NCBI GenBank assembly: GCA_016213345.1
Contig: JACRAO010000125.1
Span: 1-12,356 of the forward strand
Origin: Bdellovibrio sp.
GTDB lineage: Bacteria > Bdellovibrionota > UBA1018
DNA length: 12,356 nt
Direction: 5' to 3'
The notes under the pieces were generated by a model. That model was given only the letters and a program-made list of their open reading frames with translations, was not told the DNA's origin and did not search any database. The stretch's first letter is position 1; every line of letters starts with the position of its first letter. Positions 6,073-12,356 of the stretch are shown here, one piece after another. The position numbers were made by a program, and so were the translations under genes.

Positions 6073-8060
6073 AAAATATTCCGTGGCACTTCTAACACCT
6101 CTTTATAACCCCTTTTAATAGCCGTCAAATTATCAGAAACAACTTTCTCTCCTCTTTTGCCAAAATATTTTCTAATAATCCTCTCAACACCAGACATAAG
6201 CTCTTCGTAGTTCATACCCTTACGAGAGGCAATGGGAGTTACTTTTAAAAACACACCTAAAAGTACAATTCCCTGCATTCTTTGAATAAGATCAGGATCA
6301 CTTCCCATTTGCTTAGCTATTCCTTCTGCATCTAACGCAAAACACTTAATACGTCTTTCGATAATTTCTTTTCCAATAGGGGCTGGTATTTTTTTCCTCA
6401 ACGTTTGAAAATCATTTTTTTCAAGTTGGATCATGAGTGTACCACCACTGCGCAAGCCTCTCAAAATTTCCGGCTGTAAAAACGCATTGAGATCATTGAT
6501 CACTACCGCCTCGACTCGATTAAGTTCTTGATGAAATCTTAAAGTATCATGAGCAATTGTAAGAAAATAAGAAGTGGGTAATCCCTTTTTTTCAGCTCCA
6601 TATTTTGGAAAGGCCTGTACCTTAAGCCCAAACAGATCTCCACACACTGAAGCAATAATTTTATTTGTCGTAATCGATCCATACCCACCAATCGAATGTC
6701 CTCTAACAGAAAACGATCCTTCAGGCCTGACATCTGGTTCGTTTTTATCATAATAAAGCGCGTCTTCGTGCTTGATCCCTACACAATATCGAGTTTTACC
6801 ATAAATGCCCTTTTTCATGTTATCAACAATTGCTAAAAAATCACTCACCCTGACATCTCTGCCACCCAAACCACCAGAGCCATGCTGAATAATTGGTATA
6901 CCCGTTAACCTTGGATAATGCAGTTCTCCTGCTAACGCATTACAAAACGCAGCTTTTATGTCTCTAGCTAACGGATTTTCTAAACTCATAGAATCATCTA
7001 AACGCTCCAAAACTGAAATAACATGAACGTTTTTGAGAGCATGAACCACCTCTAGCGCAGGAAACGGCCTGTATGACAAGACACTCAAAACACCAATCTT
7101 TAGTTTTTGCTTTTGCCTGAGCCAATCAACTGCAGCCATCGCAGTTTCCATAAAAGAACCCATACCAACAAACGCCAAATCTGCGTCTTCTAATCTATAC
7201 GAATCAACCAAACCATATTTGCGACCTGTGAGTTCATAAAATTTTAAAAAATTTTGCTTTAAAATACCTGCTATATTTTCATAATATTTTCTCTGTGCCA
7301 CTTTTCCCTTCATGTACGCATCTTGATTTTGCACAGTCCCACTCATAACCGGTCGCTTAGGATCCATAAAATTTGTCAAAGTCTCATGTGGAGCTTTTAA
7401 ATAAATTTTTATAAGATCTACTTCCGGACTGCAAAGAGTTTCGACCGTATGAGTTGTTAAAAATCCATCTTGAATATTAAAAAATGGAGTAAACGACTCT
7501 TCTGATGTTTTCCTTGCAATAAGACTGAAATCTGAAACTTCTTGCACACTACGCGCAAAAAGCATTCCCCACCCAGTGTCTGCAACTCCCATAACATCAT
7601 CATGGCCGGCATGAACATTGAGAGCATGATGAGTTAACGCTCTTGCCCCGATTTGAAAAACCATGGGTAATCTTTTTCCACAAATTGTATAGAGAACTTC
7701 TTTCATCAAAATCAAGCCCTGCCCGGCTGTAAAATTAGAAACCCGACCACCAGTTAAAGCAAATCCTTCGCATGCGCTTGCCGCTGAATGCTCACTTTCA
7801 GGTTCTACAAAAACCAAAGTTTCCCCCCAAACATTTTTTACTCCATCTGCCACTGCTTGCTGAAATCCGACTCCCATATTAGTTGCGGGCGTAATTGGAT
7901 ATGCAGCAGCTCCGCTAGCAATTTTAGTTTCTACCGCAACTACTGCCTGGCTCCCGTCCATTGTGACAGGAACCCCCGGGTAGGGAAAATGCGAGGGTAA
8001 CGGTATTTGCTGCTCTGCTTCTTCTAAATTTGATTCGTTTGTTAATTCTTCCATGTCCAT
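6060..8060 (-). CDS. 2-oxoacid (probably pyruvate):ferredoxin oxidoreductase, alpha-gamma subunit (NifJ domains I-III)
   Basis: A 666-residue partner of the TPP subunit; together they cleave a 2-oxoacid with CoA and pass electrons to ferredoxin in the cytoplasm. Domain I spans about 30-280 and includes AYPITPAT, ESEHSAA and GARALTHHAL. Thr57, Glu90 and Arg140 sit at a constant offset of 26 from the substrate/TPP residues Thr31, Glu64 and Arg114 of D. africanus PFOR (from memory). Domain II spans about 285-420. The gamma-like domain III begins near 445 (RGHSIGGYGSITTNK, KYGAEKKGLP). The C-terminus (KYFGKRGEKVV, then RGYKEVLEVP) is the end of NifJ domain III, and the protein stops exactly where NifJ would enter domain IV. 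The ATG at 8060 overlaps the nuoN end by 19 bases, with GAGA (8071-8068) seven bases before it. A second in-frame ATG at 8054 is possible, so the start is good to within two residues. The sequence is closer to NifJ than to the four-subunit archaeal enzymes. Confidence 0.92.
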   Translation of the reverse strand: MDMEELTNESNLEEAEQQIPLPSHFPYPGVPVTMDGSQAVVAVETKIASGAAAYPITPATNMGVGFQQAVADGVKNVWGETLVFVEPESEHSAASACEGFALTGGRVSNFTAGQGLILMKEVLYTICGKRLPMVFQIGARALTHHALNVHAGHDDVMGVADTGWGMLFARSVQEVSDFSLIARKTSEESFTPFFNIQDGFLTTHTVETLCSPEVDLIKIYLKAPHETLTNFMDPKRPVMSGTVQNQDAYMKGKVAQRKYYENIAGILKQNFLKFYELTGRKYGLVDSYRLEDADLAFVGMGSFMETAMAAVDWLRQKQKLKIGVLSVLSYRPFPALEVVHALKNVHVISVLERLDDSMSLENPLARDIKAAFCNALAGELHYPRLTGIPIIQHGSGGLGGRDVRVSDFLAIVDNMKKGIYGKTRYCVGIKHEDALYYDKNEPDVRPEGSFSVRGHSIGGYGSITTNKIIASVCGDLFGLKVQAFPKYGAEKKGLPTSYFLTIAHDTLRFHQELNRVEAVVINDLNAFLQPEILRGLRSGGTLMIQLEKNDFQTLRKKIPAPIGKEIIERRIKCFALDAEGIAKQMGSDPDLIQRMQGIVLLGVFLKVTPIASRKGMNYEELMSGVERIIRKYFGKRGEKVVSDNLTAIKRGYKEVLEVPRNILGEK

Positions 8061-9448
8061 AAAATCGTCTCATAAAAAACAGGAACTAACCCTAATAAAA
8101 CCGATGCTATCACTAAACTCCCCAGTACGCATCTCGTGCTTAAGTTCATAGAAAATGTTGTGGTTTCTAAAACCGGCTCTATATACATTTGTCTAACAAT
8201 CCTTAAATAGTAGTATAGCGAAATAACAGAGTTAATAGCTGCTACAGCAACTAACCAATAAAATCCAGAACTTGCAGCAACACTAAATAGAAAAAACTTT
8301 CCTATAAATCCAGAAAGTGGTGGAATTCCGGCTAATCCAAAAAGTCCAATCATCATACTTAAAGCTATTAATGGGTGAGTTCTCGAAAGTCCCTGAAAAT
8401 CTTTGATATTTTCTTTTCCAGTTTGATCTATAAACCAAATAACGACTAAAAAAACAACAAGGTTAGTAATTCCATAAGCAAATAAATAAAAAACCAGAGA
8501 CGGCACAGCCTGAGAGTTTGCATTAAAACCACCTAAAAATCCCATAATAAGATATCCAGCCTGCGATATAGCGCTGAAACACATAAAACGTTTTATATTT
8601 TCTTGAACAATTGCCACGACATTGCCCAAAGTCATTGTAAGTGCCGATAAAAGCGCAATTGCAAAATAAAAACTCGAAATATCGAAAATTCTAAAAAAAA
8701 TCTGAAACATTAATACTAGACCAGCACCCTTGGATGCAACTGATAGATAAGCAGTCACTACCGTTGGAGCTCCTTGATAAACATCCGGTGCCCACATATG
8801 AAACGGCACAAGTGTCAGCTTAAATCCAATAGCTGAAATCACTAATGCACTAGCAAACCAAAACAAAGGAGAAACATTAATGCTTCGGCCAATCAAAACT
8901 AAATCCATAGTACCAGTTAAGCCATAAAAAATACTAAATCCCAATAAAAGCAGAGCTGATGCCAAGGCTCCCAAAACCACATACTTGAGCCCAGCTTCGC
9001 TTGAAAGAGCGTCTCTTTTCCAGGCAGTTAAAATAAAAAGTGGCAGAGTAGATAACTCCAAACTCACATATAACGTCAACAAATCTCTTGCTGAAACTAA
9101 AAACAGCATACCACTTAAATTGAAAAGCAAAATAGTTAAAAACTCGAAAGAATAGATTTGTTTTTTGTGACACGTTTCTTTTGATTCACCAAGAATAAAT
9201 GAAAAAGAAGCTATAACAATCACAAAAGCACATAGAATAAAAAAAACTTTTAACCACAAATCAATATTTTCAAGACTAAATTGACCACCAAAACTTTTTC
9301 TATTTGATAAAAAGAAAACTGATATAAAAGCCAGAGCAAGTCCTCCAAGAGGAATACTCATTAAGAAATATCTTGTCTCTCGTTTTAAAAACAAATCCAC
9401 AAACATCAAAGTAAAGGCTGTAATTAAAACAATAATTTCTGTCAGCAT
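8042..9448 (-). CDS. nuoN: NADH-quinone oxidoreductase subunit N
   Basis: A 468-residue polytopic membrane subunit of complex I, one of the three antiporter-like proton-translocating subunits. It is hydrophobic throughout with about 14 predicted helices and the usual family length. The functional charged residues are intact. Glu131 in LYVSLELSTLP corresponds to E. coli NuoN Glu133. Lys210 in IGFKLTLVPFHMWAPDVYQGAP corresponds to Lys217. Lys240 in VASKGAG corresponds to Lys247 (E. coli numbering from memory). PDVYQGAPT is diagnostic of NuoN rather than L or M. The ATG at 9448 overlaps the nuoM stop by one base (TAATG). AGGTGG (9463-9458), inside the nuoM end, is the ribosome binding site at nine bases, so translation is coupled. 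Its own 3' end overlaps the oxidoreductase alpha-gamma start by 19 bases, tying complex I and the ferredoxin-reducing enzyme into one transcript. Confidence 0.96.
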   Translation of the reverse strand: MLTEIIVLITAFTLMFVDLFLKRETRYFLMSIPLGGLALAFISVFFLSNRKSFGGQFSLENIDLWLKVFFILCAFVIVIASFSFILGESKETCHKKQIYSFEFLTILLFNLSGMLFLVSARDLLTLYVSLELSTLPLFILTAWKRDALSSEAGLKYVVLGALASALLLLGFSIFYGLTGTMDLVLIGRSINVSPLFWFASALVISAIGFKLTLVPFHMWAPDVYQGAPTVVTAYLSVASKGAGLVLMFQIFFRIFDISSFYFAIALLSALTMTLGNVVAIVQENIKRFMCFSAISQAGYLIMGFLGGFNANSQAVPSLVFYLFAYGITNLVVFLVVIWFIDQTGKENIKDFQGLSRTHPLIALSMMIGLFGLAGIPPLSGFIGKFFLFSVAASSGFYWLVAVAAINSVISLYYYLRIVRQMYIEPVLETTTFSMNLSTRCVLGSLVIASVLLGLVPVFYETILWTWKN

Positions 9449-10971
9449 TAAATTTTTCCACCTAAACGATTCAATACCGGCCTAATTGCCGGCTCAATAA
9501 CATCAATCAGTATAGACGGGTAAAGACCAACCACTATCAAAACAGCAACCAATATTCCTGTACTAAGTTTTTCACTCAGTGTGGCATCCCCAAGATTAGA
9601 AAACTCTACGTTTTCTATAGGCCCCTGAAACACTCTACCCAAACCCCTTAAAACATAAACTGCAGTTACCACAATCGACAGAGTTGCAATGAGAGTAAAA
9701 ATTTTCATAAGCACTCCAGATTGCCAAGCATTACCAAAAAACCCACCTAAAAACACGTGACTTTCGGCAATAAATCCAGAGAGTCCTGGCAATCCCAAAG
9801 AAGCAAGTCCACCGATATAAAAACAAGTTGCCAGCCACGGCATGACACGGGCTAGCCCTCCCATTTCTGAAATAATCCTCGTATGTGTTCTCCCGTATAC
9901 CATTCCAATTAGTCCAAAGAAAAGCCCGGTCATTATCCCATGGCTAAACATTTGTATCACTGCGCCTTTCATACCCATGAAATTTAATGCAGAAATCCCA
10001 AAAAGCACAAATCCACAATGACTAACTGAAGAATACGCTGTAAAATATTTTAGATCTTTTTGCCAAATCGCCCCAAAAGATCCATACAAAATATTGATGG
10101 TGGTTAACCCCATAAAAAACAAACCCCAATACTTTGCTCCTTCAGGAAGCAAGAACACCGCAATCCGAAGCGCACCGTATCCTCCAAGCTTCATCAGCAC
10201 ACCGGCGTGAAGCATACTCACAGCAGTTGGAGCACTTGAGTGCCCATCAGGCGACCAAGTATGCAACGGATACAGCGCACCAATCACACCAAAGCCCACA
10301 AAAATCATCGGAAAAACCCATCTCTGAAAATCTACAGGAAAACTCGCAGTAGCTAATTTGATCAAATCAAAAGTATAAAATCCAGAACCATAATAAAGAG
10401 CAAAAAATCCAACTAAAATAAAAGCCGAGCCAATCAGCAGCATTAGAGTAAGTTTCATGGCTGCATATTCTTTGGGACCTGTGCCCCAAATGCCAATCAA
10501 AAGATACATTGGCAGCACCGCAAGCTCATAAAACATAAAAAATAAAAATAAATCAAAGCTTACAAAAACACCAAACACACCAGTTACTAAAATAAGTAAT
10601 AAAGCAAAAAATTCCTTTGCTCTTTCTTTCACATTCCAGCTTGCTAAAACTCCAGTAAAAATAATAATGGACGTCAAAACCACCATTGCGAGTGAAATTC
10701 CGTCAATGCCTACAAAGTATTGAATTCCTAGACTATCAAACCAAGAAATTTTTTCTACCAGATGAAGCTTAAAAACCAAAGACGTTCTGAGTAACTCTCC
10801 ATCTCCTTTGGCTTCAGCCCAAAACAAAAAGCTAGTCATTATGGTTAACACAAGATGCAACCCTGTTCCAAAAACACTTATCCAACGAATAAGATGTGAA
10901 AACCTCCGAGGAGTCATAATCACTAAAAAAGCCGTTAAAAGTGGTAAAAAAACTAAACAACTAACCTGCAT
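9448..10971 (-). CDS. nuoM: NADH-quinone oxidoreductase subunit M, variant lacking the TM7 lysine
   Basis: A 507-residue antiporter-like membrane subunit of complex I, of normal length with about 14 helices. Identity rests on FMFYELAVLPMYLLIGIWG, PLHTWSPDGHSSAPTAVS and SVSHCGFVLFG. Glu149 in TM5 matches E. coli NuoM Glu144, Lys261 in VLMKLGGYG matches Lys265, and Glu403 in SGFIAES matches Glu407 (numbering from memory). The TM7 position of the essential Lys234 (FAVKMP in E. coli) is Ile230 here, in FGVIGALYPLH; the alignment through PLH and SAPTA needs no gap and the codon at 10284-10282 reads ATT. His255 stands where E. coli NuoM has Asp and where NuoL has His. It starts at ATG 10971, with AGG six bases upstream directly after the nuoL stop. 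It ends in the TAATG shared with nuoN. Confidence 0.96.
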   Translation of the reverse strand: MQVSCLVFLPLLTAFLVIMTPRRFSHLIRWISVFGTGLHLVLTIMTSFLFWAEAKGDGELLRTSLVFKLHLVEKISWFDSLGIQYFVGIDGISLAMVVLTSIIIFTGVLASWNVKERAKEFFALLLILVTGVFGVFVSFDLFLFFMFYELAVLPMYLLIGIWGTGPKEYAAMKLTLMLLIGSAFILVGFFALYYGSGFYTFDLIKLATASFPVDFQRWVFPMIFVGFGVIGALYPLHTWSPDGHSSAPTAVSMLHAGVLMKLGGYGALRIAVFLLPEGAKYWGLFFMGLTTINILYGSFGAIWQKDLKYFTAYSSVSHCGFVLFGISALNFMGMKGAVIQMFSHGIMTGLFFGLIGMVYGRTHTRIISEMGGLARVMPWLATCFYIGGLASLGLPGLSGFIAESHVFLGGFFGNAWQSGVLMKIFTLIATLSIVVTAVYVLRGLGRVFQGPIENVEFSNLGDATLSEKLSTGILVAVLIVVGLYPSILIDVIEPAIRPVLNRLGGKI

Positions 10972-10980
10972 TTTTTTCCT

Positions 10981-12356
10981 TTACAGTGTCAATAACACAA
11001 GCAGTATCACAAGCCCGCCACTGACTAACCAAATACCATAAGTCTGAACCTGCCCGGTTTGTAAAAGCCGCAAGAGCCAACCGGCTTTTCTGGTCACCCA
11101 AGCTGTTAGATTTACGCCTCCATCTACTATATGTCTATCAAACCAAGCAACCGGAAACGCGACAAATCTAAAAATAACTTTTTTTGTAATCCACAAATAA
11201 ACTTCGTCAATATAAAACTTATGTTTTATTACTCCATACACCCAACCGGACTTGAAAACTACATGATCAACAATTTTTCTATCTCCAGTATAGAAAAGCA
11301 TAGCGAGTAAAAAACCAAAAGCTGCAACTAGCACACCAAAAACAGGTACGAAAAACAATCTATGGGACTCCACTTGACTTTTGGTATAAAAAATCCATTT
11401 TGCAATCGGCGTAAACCCGGATATAGCCGCTAAAACAGCAAGCAACAATAACGGCAATGTCATTGTCCACGAAGCCTCTTGTGGCTTATGTACATGTCCA
11501 TGCCATTTTGCTTCACTCCAAAAAGTTAAAAAATAAACCCTAAACATATAAAAAGAAGTAAGTCCGGCTACTAACAAGGCTATTACAAATGTTAAATACT
11601 GATGATTTATAAAAGCAGATAACAAAATTTCATCTTTCGAAAAAAATCCAGAAAAAGGAGGAATCCCAGAAATAGCCAGCGTAGCCACCAGAAACGTCAA
11701 ATGAGTAATAGGCATAGTTTTTACAAGCCCACCCATTTCCCACACATTGTTGGTATGAAGAGCATGAATAATTGATCCAGCACCTAAAAACAAAAGCGCT
11801 TTAAAAAAAGCATGAGTAAACAAATGAAAAAGAGAAGCCGTGTATCCCAATGTATTTCCTCCATGGCACACACCTAAAGCAAACATCATATAACCAATTT
11901 GACTAAGCGTAGAAAACGCTAAAACTCTTTTGATATCATCTTGTGTACACCCGATGGTTGCGGCAAACAGGCAAGTAAACGCTCCCATGCATTGCACAAG
12001 TCCCAACGCTTCAGGAGATGCAACAAAAAGAGGAAACATTCGTGCAACAAGATACACACCAGCTACTACCATGGTGGCTGCGTGAATAAGAGCTGAAACA
12101 GGTGTTGGACCTTCCATAGCATCCGGAAGCCAAATATGCAGAGGAAACATTGCACTTTTACCACAAGCTCCCATAAACACTAAAATCAACGTAAGTGAAA
12201 AAATACTTAGTCCAAAAATCATATATGTTTCATGTTTAAAAAATTCGATAAATGCGGGACTTGTCAAATAAGCAAAATCAAATGGCGACAAGACTTGTGA
12301 CACAACGTGACCTAAGAATGACCGGTAACCATAATAACCCAAAATAAAAATCCCGA
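10981..12356 (-). CDS. nuoL: NADH-quinone oxidoreductase subunit L, C-terminal part (5' end outside window)
   Basis: The frame is open to the right edge (first full codon at 12354), giving 457 visible residues. Comparison with E. coli NuoL suggests about 160 N-terminal residues lie outside, so no start can be named; the TTG at 12342 is internal. Diagnostic stretches, in order, are GKSAMFPLHIWLPDAMEGPTPVS, LIHAATMVVAGVY, DDIKRVLAFSTLSQIGYM, THAFFKALLFLGAGS and SGFFSKDEIL. The lysine in GKSAM (visible residue 66) matches E. coli Lys229 and the His in LIHAATM matches His254 (numbering from memory). The C-terminus has the NuoL-specific extension: KFYIDEVY, then the long lateral amphipathic helix region and a last membrane segment after LLQTGQVQTYG. 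That helix runs along subunits M and N in known structures. It stops at TAA 10983-10981, nine bases before nuoM. Confidence 0.96.
   Translation of the reverse strand, partial: GIFILGYYGYRSFLGHVVSQVLSPFDFAYLTSPAFIEFFKHETYMIFGLSIFSLTLILVFMGACGKSAMFPLHIWLPDAMEGPTPVSALIHAATMVVAGVYLVARMFPLFVASPEALGLVQCMGAFTCLFAATIGCTQDDIKRVLAFSTLSQIGYMMFALGVCHGGNTLGYTASLFHLFTHAFFKALLFLGAGSIIHALHTNNVWEMGGLVKTMPITHLTFLVATLAISGIPPFSGFFSKDEILLSAFINHQYLTFVIALLVAGLTSFYMFRVYFLTFWSEAKWHGHVHKPQEASWTMTLPLLLLAVLAAISGFTPIAKWIFYTKSQVESHRLFFVPVFGVLVAAFGFLLAMLFYTGDRKIVDHVVFKSGWVYGVIKHKFYIDEVYLWITKKVIFRFVAFPVAWFDRHIVDGGVNLTAWVTRKAGWLLRLLQTGQVQTYGIWLVSGGLVILLVLLTL

Noticed and set aside
4476..8060. Oxidoreductase pair as a pseudogene
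   Set aside because: Both halves have intact frames and every cofactor-binding and cluster-ligating residue I could place, so decay is not supported.
10134..10352. Plus-strand 72-codon frame inside nuoM
   Set aside because: It has low-complexity composition and is antisense to conserved transmembrane helices 7-8; a shadow.
12340..12342. TTG at 12342 as the start of nuoL
   Set aside because: The frame continues upstream with hydrophobic residues, and NuoL family length requires roughly 160 more N-terminal residues.

Overview
The window is AT-rich bacterial chromosome (GC in the high 30s percent by eye). It is densely coding and shows no mobile elements, tRNA/rRNA genes or CRISPR arrays. A lipoprotein-type export signal, a proton-pumping NADH dehydrogenase (complex I) operon, a NifJ-like 2-oxoacid:ferredoxin oxidoreductase and an Alvin/YfhL-type ferredoxin together suggest a Gram-negative, proteobacterial-grade organism. 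A member of the Bdellovibrionota or another former 'Deltaproteobacteria' lineage is my best guess, but the taxonomy is low-confidence inference.

Left part, plus strand (1-4013). The 3' end of an unrecognised gene with a helical, HEAT-like C-terminus is followed by a 162-base spacer. The spacer holds a near-perfect AT palindrome and a plausible sigma70-type promoter. Next comes a 1041-residue exported lipoprotein metalloprotease with the zinc motif HEVGHVLGLRH and a Met-turn.

Middle (4014-4165). This is the space between convergent genes. It contains a strikingly GC-rich block of about 100 bases (63 of 100 bases at 4021-4120 are G or C) with several inverted repeats. A 38-codon plus-strand reading frame spans it and overlaps the protease stop codon.

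Right part, minus strand (12356 down to 4166). This is one operon-like run, read right to left: nuoL (5' end beyond the window), nuoM, nuoN, the alpha-gamma subunit of a NifJ-like oxidoreductase, its delta-beta subunit, and an 8Fe-8S ferredoxin. Junctions are tight: 9 bases between nuoL and nuoM, a one-base TAATG overlap for nuoM/nuoN, a 19-base overlap for nuoN/porA, and 3 bases between the two oxidoreductase genes. The two oxidoreductase genes share a reading frame and are separated only by an in-frame TAG and one AAA codon. Together they equal one NifJ protein cut between domains III and IV.

Working model (inference): the oxidoreductase oxidises pyruvate or another 2-oxoacid to an acyl-CoA and reduces the ferredoxin encoded next to it. 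The co-transcribed complex I may take electrons from that ferredoxin. NuoN and the visible part of NuoL keep the canonical transmembrane lysine in the proton channel, whereas NuoM has isoleucine there (residue 230). That makes this a non-standard complex I membrane arm.
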